Shown: positions 1 to 8,605 of the stretch, piece by piece
Position numbering within the stretch: the stretch's first letter is position 1
Layout of the letters: every line of letters begins with the position of its first letter
Assembly (NCBI GenBank): GCA_004134985.1
Contig: REGQ01000058.1
Coordinates: 186,001 to 250,000, forward strand
Length of the DNA: 64,000 nt
Direction: 5' to 3'
From: Paenibacillaceae bacterium
GTDB taxonomy: Bacteria; Bacillota; Bacilli; Paenibacillales; Paenibacillaceae
Made by a program: the position numbers and the translations under genes
The notes under the pieces: model-generated
What the model saw: only the letters and a program-made list of their open reading frames with translations
Told to the model about the DNA's origin: nothing
Database searches by the model: none

Positions 1-888
1 TGTGATTTTACTAACTCTTAAATCTCTCTTGCTGTTAATTAGTTGTTGCCTTTCTTCAGACCGAATTGCTTCATGCAAACCTTTAGCTATAATTTCTTTT
101 TCACTGCCTTTTCCACCATATTCCACATAGCCGCTATAAAACTTAGAGAATATTACGTTATGGACAACATCTTTCGTCCAAAGTTCTGAGCAGTTTTTAT
201 GTTGTTTTAGTCTTCTAATGGCTTTGCCATTAGGCCTAAAGCCCAAATTTCTTATTTCTCCTCCGTTTAACCATTTAACTATAGAATAAATTCCATATCC
301 CTTTAGATACAAATCTTCAATTTCATAGATAATTGGAACGTCTTCTCTGCTTACTACTATACCTTTATCTGTTCTAATGTATCCATACGGTAAAGTGCCA
401 CCACCAAATTCCCCTTTTTCAGCTTTTGAACGCATCACATCAGAAACCCTCATTGAAATTGTTGCACTTTCTATTTCATCCAATGAAGCTCTTATGTTTT
501 CCATTAGCTTCCCATATGGATCATTTAAGTTCACCTGCATTTCTCCTGTTGCTGAAAAAATTATTTCGCATTTAGCAGATTCTAAAATTGATCTAATTGC
601 TAAGGAATCTTCCGCTTTTCTCGAAAGTCTGTCTCTTCTGTATACGATTAGTTTATTGAAGTAGCCAGCTTTTGCATCACTTAAACATTCTAGTAAGATT
701 TTTCTGTCTTTTAATTTGGTTTTTGATGCAGAAACTGCGGGTTCAATATAAATTTTATAAAGAATACCTTCATTCTCTAAAATAATCTTTTCACCAAGAG
801 ACTGTTGCATTTCAATTGAATCACCATGTTCAACTTGTTTGTCAGTAGAAACTCGAATATAAATAGCATAAATTTTGTTATCAGTAAT
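1..888 (-). CDS. Large serine recombinase (phage integrase type), 3' part beyond window
   Basis: Reading the minus strand from 888 down to the window edge gives an open frame of about 296 codons. It starts with the serine recombinase nucleophile motif YIRVSTDKQ (Ser14), followed by IVYRRDRLSRK near residues 81-91, the conserved arginine-rich element of the catalytic domain. A Recombinase-type DNA-binding domain follows (LPYGYIRTD, then IFSKFYSGYVEYGG). Family members cut and rejoin att sites to integrate or excise phage DNA. The start is unusual: GTG at 895-897 lies inside the RBS GGGGTGAT, while ATT at 886-888 sits about 8 bases after it. The C-terminal zinc/coiled-coil part is outside the window. 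Position at a module edge fits a phage integrase, but a mobile-element recombinase cannot be excluded. Confidence 0.88.
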   Translation of the reverse strand, partial: MTDNKIYAIYIRVSTDKQVEHGDSIEMQQSLGEKIILENEGILYKIYIEPAVSASKTKLKDRKILLECLSDAKAGYFNKLIVYRRDRLSRKAEDSLAIRSILESAKCEIIFSATGEMQVNLNDPYGKLMENIRASLDEIESATISMRVSDVMRSKAEKGEFGGGTLPYGYIRTDKGIVVSREDVPIIYEIEDLYLKGYGIYSIVKWLNGGEIRNLGFRPNGKAIRRLKQHKNCSELWTKDVVHNVIFSKFYSGYVEYGGKGSEKEIIAKGLHEAIRSEERQQLINSKRDLRVSKIT

Positions 889-948
889 TTCAATCACCCC
901 AATATATTTATGTTTTTTGTCTGGACTTTTATGTTCATTGATTATAAC

Positions 949-978
949 AAAAAACGGTAAAGTAATAAACCGTTTTTT
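949..978. terminator. Bidirectional terminator between recombinase and 41-aa gene
   Basis: AAAAAACGGT at 949-958 is complementary to ACCGTTTTTT at 969-978 with a 10-base loop. A-run and T-run flank the short stem on both strands, so it can act as a Rho-independent terminator in either direction. It ends the RecU-like operon, although its position overlaps the leader upstream of the recombinase RBS. Confidence 0.6.
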
Positions 979-988
979 GAAAATACTT

Positions 989-1114
989 CTATTTTTGTTT
1001 TTTAATAAAGTCTGCTATTAATGATGCTAACAAGTTTTCGATTTCTTCTTTTTTTGTAAGGTCATTTCTTGTATTTTTAATTACTGTGAATTTTTTCGGA
1101 ATATTAGTTGCCAT
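989..1114 (-). CDS. 41-aa unknown protein
   Basis: A small charged, lysine-rich protein of 41 residues (starts MATNIPKKF, ends ADFIKKQK). The ATG at 1114 is preceded by AAAAGGA with 8 bases of spacing; a longer in-frame start at 1177 lies inside the RecU-like gene without an RBS. It overlaps the end of that gene by 11 bases, so it is probably translationally coupled to it. It resembles no family I know. The terminator at 949-978 follows it. Confidence 0.55.
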   Translation of the reverse strand: MATNIPKKFTVIKNTRNDLTKKEEIENLLASLIADFIKKQK

Positions 1115-1694
1115 ATGTATTTTCCTTTTCCCTAAATAAGATTTTGACACTATCTTCACAAAATTTTTCGATATCATATGTATAATTTACTTTTTTCTTT
1201 TTTGAATCTATTGATACTCCGATTTTTTTACATTCTTCTCTATTAATACTTGATTTCTTACTTTCAATTGCAAATTGCACAAAATCATTAATATGTACGA
1301 AATACGTTTCATGCTCAAATGTTTTAGTTTTCTTTTCTTTTTCTCGAAAATTTATAATAAATCCTGGGATTGTGTTATCCTTTTGAGTACTTTCCATAAG
1401 AGATTTGACCTGTGAGTGTTTAATCATTGGCTGAGATTTTACATTTTCAGGTTTTATCCAAGGTGTTTCAGGATAAAAACTAATTCTATTATCTGATGTA
1501 CTTTTTAATTCAAGCAACCATAAATATGGAGGCTTAAAATGTAGCAAATCAAATGGGTTCGTAGTCATAAAACGTGAGTCAGATCCCCTTCCCCACTTTG
1601 CTGCATCAGCCAATCTTAAAAAATAAAAAGGTAGTTTTTTATAGCTTGCTTTCCAGTTATCTTCAAAAATCTTTCCTTCATTTTTTTTACTCAA
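1104..1694 (-). CDS. RecU-like Holliday junction resolvase
   Basis: 196 residues from TTG at 1694, chosen because GAGGAG lies 7 bases upstream; the ATG at 1736 has no RBS. The N-terminus NEGKIFEDNW, then PFDLLHF (Asp49) and LLELKS (Glu62, Lys64), match the RecU/PD-(D/E)XK pattern of an Asp followed by E-x-K that binds the metal. RecU-type enzymes resolve four-way junctions made during recombination; here it would process phage replication or recombination intermediates. Length is close to bacterial RecU (about 200 aa). It sits between the recombinase and dnaE at the end of the replication operon. Family assignment is from motifs only. Confidence 0.75.
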   Translation of the reverse strand: MSKKNEGKIFEDNWKASYKKLPFYFLRLADAAKWGRGSDSRFMTTNPFDLLHFKPPYLWLLELKSTSDNRISFYPETPWIKPENVKSQPMIKHSQVKSLMESTQKDNTIPGFIINFREKEKKTKTFEHETYFVHINDFVQFAIESKKSSINREECKKIGVSIDSKKKKVNYTYDIEKFCEDSVKILFREKENTYGN

Positions 1695-1698
1695 TATA

Positions 1699-1914
1699 TC
1701 ACTCCTCATTTTCCCCTGCGGTTCTTCTAATAACATTAAAATGTTCCATTAATACTTCTTTATTGTCTAAAAGGGCATCTCCATCGTTTGTTTCTAAATA
1801 ATCTTCTCCTGCAAATATTTCTGCTTTTGTAACAGTGCAATAAGTTATTACCTTTCTTTCTTGTGCGTCTGCCAAAAAACTTGAAGCATAAAATTCATTA
1901 TTTATTTTTAACAC
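1699..1914 (-). CDS. 71-aa unknown protein
   Basis: Acidic 71-residue protein between dnaE and the RecU-like gene (stop 21 bases after dnaE, overlap with the RBS of the next gene). GTG at 1914 follows AGAAGTAG, a weak RBS, so the exact start is uncertain. It contains YCTVTKAEIFAG and an acidic tail but no recognisable motif. Co-transcription with dnaE suggests a replication-linked role; nothing more can be said. Confidence 0.6.
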   Translation of the reverse strand: MLKINNEFYASSFLADAQERKVITYCTVTKAEIFAGEDYLETNDGDALLDNKEVLMEHFNVIRRTAGENEE

Positions 1915-1935
1915 CTACTTCTGCGTAAATTGTTT

Positions 1936-4900
1936 TTAAATTACTACTCTATCTTCTCTTACTTTTAAAACTCCTAACTCAGAGATTTCTTCAATTAGTA
2001 GTGTCGTGTGTGGAAACTTGGTATCCTTATAACGGTGAGGTTTGAATTGCGAACCTCTTCTATAACCACAAATGAAAAGTTTGTTTCCTCGTGTGAACCA
2101 GCTTTTTTCTACAGTAGTCTTCTTCCCATCAGTAGCCACAGATGAAATTTGCTTATTGTAATGTGCAAATTGACCATCATAATACTTAATGTTGACAACG
2201 CCATCAGGAGTGAGTAGTGACACAGTATGTTTATTTTTATCCTTGTCAAGAACAGTGCCAACGATTGCATCAATTTTAAACTTGGGCTTGTCCACATCTC
2301 TGAACTTAATTCTTCCTGCAATTACTGGCTTCTCAGGCTGATTCTCGAAATTAACAATTCCATACTTTGCACGATCAATATGAGATAATTCATGAATATT
2401 ATAATAGAAAGATAGTGAATCCATCTCCCACTTACTAATCGTTCCTGAAGCATGCTTGTCCCACTCATCATCAAATATTTTCTGATTTGTAGATATCAAT
2501 ACTTCTTCACTACTTAGCCATTCACGAACACCATTCATCAGTTTGTCATATTCTTTTTTAAATATTTTCTCACTAACAACTGGATAACCATCAACATAAT
2601 CAACAATACTTGCATTGGTAAAGTGCTCATTGAAGAACAAACGTGCTCTGTCATCAAGAATATAGAATTTATTCTTAACTTCCTCTTTGAATACTTTGGT
2701 CATTACATATTTGCGAAATTTGAATAGTCGAGAATATAGCTCATGCTCAGGGGGAAGCAATTTCTTTTCAATGATCAAGTTAAAGTTTTGAAGCGTTAAC
2801 TTATCTTTGCGTTCATGAATTAAAAAGATAAATTCTTTCATCAGTTGCACTCGTTCTCCAAACGAATCAAAACAACCAGCTTTAATTAGTTGCACCATCT
2901 GAGACTTCTTAATCAGTCCGGTATTGTACATCCTTTCAATGAAATCATCAAATGAAGCGTATGGTCGATGCTTTATTATAAGTTGGACAGCATCATCCCC
3001 GATTCCAACCAATCCTTTTAGTCCATATACAATTTCTCTGGTTTCGAAATCTGGTTTAAAACCAAAGTGAGCCTTATTGATATTTGGCAAACCAATTTTC
3101 ACTCCATGCTGTTGCATATTCCCAATAGCAGAAGCAACTTTACCATAGTCTGTAGCTTTATTCTTTTTATCTTCTTCACTTTCTTCGCCACTAATATCTT
3201 CTCCACTTGCTGAGTTGACTGTTAGGCAGGCTGTATTCCAGAAAAGCGGATCGTAGTTGTGATAAATATTTAACTCTTGAAGTGCAATAATACTATACAC
3301 AAGAGTGTGAAGAGTACTGAAGCTATATCCGATTTGGCGCTTTATCTGAACATTCCATATGTATTTCAATAAATTTTCTGATGCGTTATTTTCCCTGCCC
3401 TTTTCAAAAAACAATTGCTTAACTTCTTCCAGCACTTTTTTACTTCTCTTTGCTATGGCCTTTCTTAATTTATTAGCTTCCTCAATTGAAAAATTATTAA
3501 TTTGGCTATCCAGGACTATTAACATTAACACTTCTTGAGTATCTGCTACACCATAAATCTTCTTAAGATGGTGTTCCATTAGTTTAATTTCTTCACTGTT
3601 TAAGTTCCATTTATCCAGTTCATCGTACCATTTACTAATATCATTCTTATATTTTACATATAAATCTACTGGCTGCGTTTCTCCTCCATCTGCCATCAGT
3701 CTCATCAAAGAATTGGCAACAGAAGTTTCAAGTATATTCTCCGGTTTAACCTTTTTTGCAGTCTCAACACCAATTTGTGTGTTGAATTGAAATAGATCCA
3801 AAACTTCTCCCTTTGCCATTCGCTCCCATATCTTGGGATCATCATATGTTAACACATCTGGATGGAAATATTCCTTATATGTATTACGCAAGTTACCTTT
3901 CCATTTTATTTGATCAAACTCCAGAAGCAAATTCATACTTTCTCGAATCTTATCCATTGCTTCAACTGTTAGAAGGTCATATTTAATACCTCCCATATAC
4001 TCGCTATCACCCATAGTGAACTGTGTGATAAATTGTCCATTCGGTGCTTTCATTAAAGCATTTCGTGCAGTTAAATCCTCGTTGTAGATGAAAACACCAC
4101 CTGCATGAATGCTTCGCTTATTTTCAACTCCTTCAATTTGGAGAGCCATTTCTTTTAATAGTGGGTACTTTTCAATTTCATTTATAAATTCTGTTACTGG
4201 TTTCCTGTCTTCTTCTTCATTTCCATATAAGCAATCGGAAAGACTCCAGTTACTCCCTCTTTCAAAAGGAATGAGAGAGGCAATGTTCATCGCTATGTCA
4301 TTATCTATTCCCAGACCTCTACATGACGTTAATACAGCACTTTTAGATTTTTCAGTACCAAAGGTTGCTATGTTTATTACTTTGCGTTCCCCTAATCTGT
4401 TTTTTAGTGCTGTAATAATTTGTTTTCTTTTTCCACCTTCAGAATCGATATCGATATCGGGGTGGTCTGGTCTCGACTTATGCAAGTGACGCCAATGAGG
4501 AAGATTATAAGTTAGTGGATCTACCTGAGTAATATCTAAAAGATAATTGATATAGAATCCAGCAGCACTCCCCCTTCCAGCACCAACAATACTGTTGCCC
4601 CCACAATCATCCCAAATAATATTTATGATCTCTTGAATAGTAACGTAGTATGCCGACATAGATTCACTGAGAGCTTGAGAGATATGCCACAATTCTTCAA
4701 ATTCCAAATTAATACGAGCAAGTTTTTCATGAAGACTTTCTGATGTCAGAGTGTTACGTGGAACCTTCTCATCAAATCCATCTTCAATCAGTTTAATCAA
4801 GTACCTATCTTGATCATCTTCAGAGTATGCGAGTTTCTTAATATATTCATACTTTTCATAAGCTGGTTTAAAAATGTGTCGCACCGAAAAATCAGGAAGT

Positions 4901-5880
4901 TTTATTCTAGGAATTGAAACTGGCTTAAATAGGTCGTAATCTTCTACCATATTGCCAATGAGCATTGTATTGTTTATAGCTTCTTTTGCTTGTTCTATAG
5001 TGATATTATGTTCATCACAAAGTCTTTCTAACATTTCTTCTTCTGTTTGAACAAAACATGAGGCATAAAAACTCTCGGTTTCCCTGTCTCCTTGCTTGGA
5101 GTTTAAGTATGCACCATGTATAGCTAAATGTTCAGGTCTTAAAAAATGTGCATCAGTGGCAACTATAGTTTTCAACCCATAGGCTTGAGCAATCAAAATT
5201 GCTTTTTTATTGAAATCTTTTTGCTCTACACTGAAAGAAGGCTGTAACTCTACAAAAAACTTTTCTTTGCCAAATACATCGATACACCATTTCATAAACC
5301 CATTAATCTTTTTCTTTTGCTCTGTGATTCGATCTGTATCATTTATTTTTTCAGCCTCAATTAATTCTAATGTATGTATCGCTAGTTCAGATCCTAAGCA
5401 AGCTGTTGTTGCGATCAAATGCCCTTTATTTTTACTTACTATTTCAGCAAGAATGTGTTTTTCAGTAGGTACACGTTCCATAAGTCCTGTTTTAAAACTT
5501 TGGCTCCAGGCAATTGAAGATAACTGTCGCAACTGATCATGGCCTTCTAAATCACAAGCAAGGAGAATAAAGTGTGGGAATTTAGTTACACCTGATTGGT
5601 AGTTATCTCTGACTTCTGATAACGAATCTACCAAGTAAATTTCATTCCCAAGTATTAGCTTAAAATCTTCCTTCATCTCTTTCTTTTTTTTCATTTCTTT
5701 CACTGTTTTTATTGCATTAACATGTGAAGATAAAGCTTCGTGATCAGTTATAGCTAGTCCATTATAGCCTAAGTCAACGGCAGTTTTAAGCAGAGCATCA
5801 GTTTTATTGATACAATCCAATAAACGGATGTTGCTCCCCATAGCAGTATGGCAATGAAGGCCAATAAAATTAATACACAG
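1936..5880 (-). CDS. dnaE: DNA polymerase III alpha subunit (DnaE/YorL-like), CTG or ATT start
   Basis: About 1,312-1,314 residues, the length of SPbeta YorL. The N-terminal PHP domain carries LHCHTAMGSN, LAITDHEAL and VATDAHF, candidate metal-binding motifs. The polymerase core has the GAGRGSAAGF motif near residue 433, the PDIDID aspartates near 473 and YDLLTVEAMD near 633. It would synthesise phage DNA. The first ATG (5841) falls after the first PHP histidines, so the gene must start upstream. The frame opens after a stop at 5884-5886, and the only candidates are CTG at 5880 (8 bases after GAAAGGATGTG) or ATT at 5874. It is the last large gene of its operon, followed by the 71-aa and RecU-like genes. 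No intein or intron is seen. Confidence 0.93.
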   Translation of the reverse strand: MCINFIGLHCHTAMGSNIRLLDCINKTDALLKTAVDLGYNGLAITDHEALSSHVNAIKTVKEMKKKKEMKEDFKLILGNEIYLVDSLSEVRDNYQSGVTKFPHFILLACDLEGHDQLRQLSSIAWSQSFKTGLMERVPTEKHILAEIVSKNKGHLIATTACLGSELAIHTLELIEAEKINDTDRITEQKKKINGFMKWCIDVFGKEKFFVELQPSFSVEQKDFNKKAILIAQAYGLKTIVATDAHFLRPEHLAIHGAYLNSKQGDRETESFYASCFVQTEEEMLERLCDEHNITIEQAKEAINNTMLIGNMVEDYDLFKPVSIPRIKLPDFSVRHIFKPAYEKYEYIKKLAYSEDDQDRYLIKLIEDGFDEKVPRNTLTSESLHEKLARINLEFEELWHISQALSESMSAYYVTIQEIINIIWDDCGGNSIVGAGRGSAAGFYINYLLDITQVDPLTYNLPHWRHLHKSRPDHPDIDIDSEGGKRKQIITALKNRLGERKVINIATFGTEKSKSAVLTSCRGLGIDNDIAMNIASLIPFERGSNWSLSDCLYGNEEEDRKPVTEFINEIEKYPLLKEMALQIEGVENKRSIHAGGVFIYNEDLTARNALMKAPNGQFITQFTMGDSEYMGGIKYDLLTVEAMDKIRESMNLLLEFDQIKWKGNLRNTYKEYFHPDVLTYDDPKIWERMAKGEVLDLFQFNTQIGVETAKKVKPENILETSVANSLMRLMADGGETQPVDLYVKYKNDISKWYDELDKWNLNSEEIKLMEHHLKKIYGVADTQEVLMLIVLDSQINNFSIEEANKLRKAIAKRSKKVLEEVKQLFFEKGRENNASENLLKYIWNVQIKRQIGYSFSTLHTLVYSIIALQELNIYHNYDPLFWNTACLTVNSASGEDISGEESEEDKKNKATDYGKVASAIGNMQQHGVKIGLPNINKAHFGFKPDFETREIVYGLKGLVGIGDDAVQLIIKHRPYASFDDFIERMYNTGLIKKSQMVQLIKAGCFDSFGERVQLMKEFIFLIHERKDKLTLQNFNLIIEKKLLPPEHELYSRLFKFRKYVMTKVFKEEVKNKFYILDDRARLFFNEHFTNASIVDYVDGYPVVSEKIFKKEYDKLMNGVREWLSSEEVLISTNQKIFDDEWDKHASGTISKWEMDSLSFYYNIHELSHIDRAKYGIVNFENQPEKPVIAGRIKFRDVDKPKFKIDAIVGTVLDKDKNKHTVSLLTPDGVVNIKYYDGQFAHYNKQISSVATDGKKTTVEKSWFTRGNKLFICGYRRGSQFKPHRYKDTKFPHTTLLIEEISELGVLKVREDRVVI

Positions 5881-5958
5881 TGTTTATACACATCCTTTCA
5901 AAGAACAATACAACCTAAAGTTAAAATATGATACAATCCTACATAGGAGGGCTGAGAA

Positions 5959-6567
5959 ATGTTAAATGTTAAAATACAAATTACCGATGTTTCTAAAGGA
6001 CTGAATTCTGAAATAGAGCTATCTGAAGCAGACAACCTTTCAAAACTAGTCATTATCCAAAATGTATTTAAATTATTTGGAGTAGATAACAACATAATGG
6101 ATACTGTAAATACATTTAATAATGCTGGAAAAGCTTATAAATCGTTTTTTGAAAAAGTAAAGCCAATAGAACCTATCGAGCCTGTAGTAAAAGATAATAA
6201 GATCATTGCTACTGATTTAAAGGAATCTCTAATTAAAAATCATGAAAGTTTAAAAAATACTTACAAATCAAAGGATGACTCACCTGATTATTATCGAACA
6301 GGAATAAAAGTAGATAGTAATAGCAGCCCAAGGTATAAACTTCGTTATAAATGCGATAAGTGTCACGATAATGGAATACACTATGTTTATGCGAATTCAA
6401 AATTTACATGGTGTCATTCGTGTGATCATAAACTGATAGTGAAACCTGCAATTCCTAAATATCACAGGACAGTCGTTAAACAAGAAGAAATCAATGAAAG
6501 TTATAGAGATAGTCTTGGAAATTTTTTCATAGCTGGAAACTATAGAGACACTAGTTTAAATTGGTAA
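5959..6567 (+). CDS. 202-aa unknown protein with C-terminal zinc ribbon
   Basis: Plus-strand gene divergent from dnaE, with RBS TAGGAGG upstream of ATG 5959. The first 90 residues are mixed helical and lack motifs; residues 130-160 hold a four-cysteine ribbon (CDKC, then WCHSC), a likely zinc site for nucleic acid or protein binding. It has its own terminator (6627-6655), so it is an independent transcription unit between the replication gene and the accessory genes. I do not recognise the family. The strand switch suggests regulation separate from the minus-strand operons. Confidence 0.75.
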   Translation: MLNVKIQITDVSKGLNSEIELSEADNLSKLVIIQNVFKLFGVDNNIMDTVNTFNNAGKAYKSFFEKVKPIEPIEPVVKDNKIIATDLKESLIKNHESLKNTYKSKDDSPDYYRTGIKVDSNSSPRYKLRYKCDKCHDNGIHYVYANSKFTWCHSCDHKLIVKPAIPKYHRTVVKQEEINESYRDSLGNFFIAGNYRDTSLNW

Positions 6568-6626
6568 GATATTGAAAACTAAATTTAATTGTGAGATACT
6601 TATATAGTCATGTTCGATTCTTTTTT

Positions 6627-6655
6627 AGCTCACTCAGGGTTCAAGTGAGCTTTTT
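6627..6655 (+). terminator. Rho-independent terminator of the 202-aa gene
   Basis: AGCTCACT (6627-6634) pairs with AGTGAGCT (6644-6651) around a 9-base loop, followed by TTTTT. The T-run is only on the plus-strand side, so it serves the plus-strand gene. Confidence 0.8.
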
Positions 6656-6672
6656 CTATGTATTTTATTTAT

Positions 6673-6993
6673 TCAAACCGCTTTTTCAACAGATTTGTTT
6701 TTTAAAAACTTGAACATAATATTATTTTTTTCCATCCAGATTTCAATTTCTGAACATTTTTGCAGCCTATGCTTATCAACAAATCTCATAGGCAAGGAAA
6801 TTAATCCTCTTGAATCAATTAATATGCCAATATTAGAACCAGTGTTTTGAATTGTGAAATTATCAAGATGATTTCCTATTCTGATTCTGTCCCCTTTTTT
6901 TAAATTGCTTTTTATTAAGTAGTTCATCGGGATGCTGATTCTTATACTTCCTTTGTCTTCAAAATGAATAGTTTTTGTGATCAAATTCATCAT
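6673..6993 (-). CDS. Possible double AbrB/SpoVT-like DNA-binding protein
   Basis: 106 residues with two similar stretches, ISIPMNYLIKSNLKKGDRIR and ISLPMRFVDKHRLQKCSEIE. Each resembles the swapped-hairpin AbrB fold (strand, short helix, then K-x-GD-x-I). Such proteins are dimeric DNA-binding transition regulators or antitoxins; here two copies appear fused in one chain. GAGGAG upstream is compatible with ATG 6990 or TTG 6984, so the start may be 3-9 bases shorter. It follows the 80-aa gene in the same direction. The AbrB call rests on spacing of hydrophobic and glycine residues and is tentative. Confidence 0.6.
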   Translation of the reverse strand: MMNLITKTIHFEDKGSIRISIPMNYLIKSNLKKGDRIRIGNHLDNFTIQNTGSNIGILIDSRGLISLPMRFVDKHRLQKCSEIEIWMEKNNIMFKFLKNKSVEKAV

Positions 6994-7039
6994 CTCCTCT
7001 GTTGAATAACATCTTTATGTTTCTTTTTTGTATTTCACT

Positions 7040-7282
7040 TTATTCAATTAATAGTCCAGTGACAATAACATTTTTTTCTGTAACCTTCACAATAACATCA
7101 TCCTTCTTGAGGATATTCTCTAGAACTTCCTCTGTAAATATGTATTCTATTCCATTAATAGTGTAAACATTGTTTAACACTGGACTGATTGACCTAACCT
7201 CGCCATTGTTGAAACATTTTGATACAAAAGCGTCTACAGTTGAATCCATTGGTTGCTCTTTTATCTTCTTAGTTTTTGCCAA
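7040..7282 (-). CDS. 80-aa unknown protein
   Basis: TTG start at 7282, nine bases after GGGAG and overlapping the end of the phosphatase gene by 14 bases, which implies translational coupling. The N-terminus is basic (MAKTKKIKEQ); the rest is beta-rich (VYTINGIEYIF, VIVKVTEKNVIV). No family recognised. Confidence 0.65.
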   Translation of the reverse strand: MAKTKKIKEQPMDSTVDAFVSKCFNNGEVRSISPVLNNVYTINGIEYIFTEEVLENILKKDDVIVKVTEKNVIVTGLLIE

Positions 7283-7997
7283 TTACACTCACTCCCTTTT
7301 TAATATGATACTCCTTGAATCCTTCATTACTTATCTCAAGGCAATTTAATTGATAACCATAGACGCAACCTCCATCAATCCCAATTTTATCTTTTCCAAA
7401 CCATATATCAGGTGAATTATGCAGATGGAATGCAGGGGTATGTCCGAATATTACTAACTTGTTTAAATTAGTTGGTTGATTAAGAAAACTATTCCTAATC
7501 CATAGAAATTGATCATGGGATTGGTCTCTCCAGTTTGAAACATTTGGGTCTATACCTGCATGAACATAAATGAAATTTTCATCTTCGTAATAATATTCTG
7601 TTGATTCTAAAAACTCCAAATGATGCCGGTAATGCAATGTTATGAATTTCTTAGTTTCTTGTGATAGGTTATAGTCATATCCATTTTCAAACCAGTTTGT
7701 TCCTATGTAACTTTCAATAGTAAAGAATCCACCGTTTATTAAAAAAAGTTGTTCATTGCTGTTGCTGAGATAGTCAATAAACATCTGATCATGATTACCT
7801 CGCAAAATTATCATATTATATTTATTTTTCATTTCTATTAGTTTTTCAATAACCTGTCTACTTTTAAAACCTCTGTCACAGTAATCACCAAGAAGAATTA
7901 ATTGATCCTGCTCTGGTTCATAGTTTATTATGTCTAATAGTGAAACAAACTCATCGTAGCAACCATGGATATCTGAAATTACTATTTTTCTTCTAAT
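7269..7997 (-). CDS. Calcineurin-type metallophosphatase (PP2A/ApaH-like), ATT start
   Basis: 242 residues. Metallophosphatase motifs occur in order: ISDIHGCYDE (residues 8-17), LLGDYCDRG, LRGNHD, and FGHTP, giving the two-metal site of the lambda-phosphatase/ApaH class. It likely removes phosphate from protein Ser/Thr or from dinucleoside polyphosphates; the substrate cannot be told. An ATG at 7832 would delete the first two motifs, so it is not the start. The frame opens after a stop at 8031-8033 and has no ATG, GTG or TTG before the DIHG motif. AAAGGAG at 8006-8012 lies 8 bases before ATT 7997, the best initiator. A good promoter lies at 8058-8086. Confidence 0.88.
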   Translation of the reverse strand: MRRKIVISDIHGCYDEFVSLLDIINYEPEQDQLILLGDYCDRGFKSRQVIEKLIEMKNKYNMIILRGNHDQMFIDYLSNSNEQLFLINGGFFTIESYIGTNWFENGYDYNLSQETKKFITLHYRHHLEFLESTEYYYEDENFIYVHAGIDPNVSNWRDQSHDQFLWIRNSFLNQPTNLNKLVIFGHTPAFHLHNSPDIWFGKDKIGIDGGCVYGYQLNCLEISNEGFKEYHIKKGVSVIGKN

Positions 7998-8057
7998 TTG
8001 AAAAGCTCCTTTGTTCTTTATAATAAGGTTTCAGATATGTATTTTCTATTAATCTTT

Positions 8058-8086
8058 ATAGTATAGATATAAATTATAAATGTCAA
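8058..8086 (-). promoter_or_regulatory. Sigma-A-type promoter for phosphatase operon
   Basis: On the minus strand TTGACA (8086-8081) is followed after 17 bases by TACTAT (8063-8058), about 60 bases upstream of the phosphatase start. The -35 is perfect and the -10 weak. It lies between folA and the phosphatase gene, so it starts a separate transcript. Confidence 0.6.
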
Positions 8087-8092
8087 TATGTT

Positions 8093-8605
8093 TTATTTCT
8101 TTACTCTTTTATACACTCCAAAGATTAAATCGTAAGACTTGGTATCTTCTTTATAAATAGCTTGATATGAACTGATTTCATAATCATCATGATCATAATC
8201 TGGGAAAAATTTGTCACCTTTGAAAGAGTGATTAATATGAGTGAGATACAAGTAATCTGCAAAAGGTAGAAACTGTTTATAAATATCTGCTCCTCCGATA
8301 ACAAATACTTTTTTGTTATGAAAAGATTTTTGACATAATGAGATTGCTTGTTCAATAGAATTAACGACATGACATTCAGGGTATTTATTAGATGCCGTGT
8401 TAGTTTCCCTGGTTAGAATAATGTTAACTCTGTTAGGCAATGGTCTTCCAATTGAATTAAAAGTTCTTGAACCCATAATTACAACATTACCAGACGTAAT
8501 TTCCTTAAAATAAGCAAGGTCTTCGGGAATTTTCCATGGAAGTGAATTGTTGTGATCCCCTATTAAATTATTTCTGTCTACAGCCGCAATAAGAGCAATT
8601 GCCAT
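8093..8605 (-). CDS. folA: Dihydrofolate reductase
   Basis: 170 residues, typical bacterial length. IAAVDRNNLIGDHNNSLPW is the classical N-terminal substrate/cofactor region, VIMGSRTFNSIGRPLPNR the NADPH-binding motif, and FVIGGADIYKQFLP the second glycine-rich loop. It reduces dihydrofolate to tetrahydrofolate, regenerating the cofactor consumed by the thymidylate synthase just upstream. Its ATG overlaps the thyA stop by one base (TGATG), a clear sign of translational coupling. Confidence 0.96.
   Translation of the reverse strand: MAIALIAAVDRNNLIGDHNNSLPWKIPEDLAYFKEITSGNVVIMGSRTFNSIGRPLPNRVNIILTRETNTASNKYPECHVVNSIEQAISLCQKSFHNKKVFVIGGADIYKQFLPFADYLYLTHINHSFKGDKFFPDYDHDDYEISSYQAIYKEDTKSYDLIFGVYKRVKK

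Noticed and set aside
377-664. Plus-strand 95-codon frame in the first kilobase
   Set aside because: It is antisense to the serine recombinase, whose motifs are unmistakable on the minus strand, and it has no RBS.
7269-7832. Phosphatase gene starting at ATG 7832
   Set aside because: It would remove the DIHG and GDxxDRG metal motifs that are encoded just upstream in the same frame.
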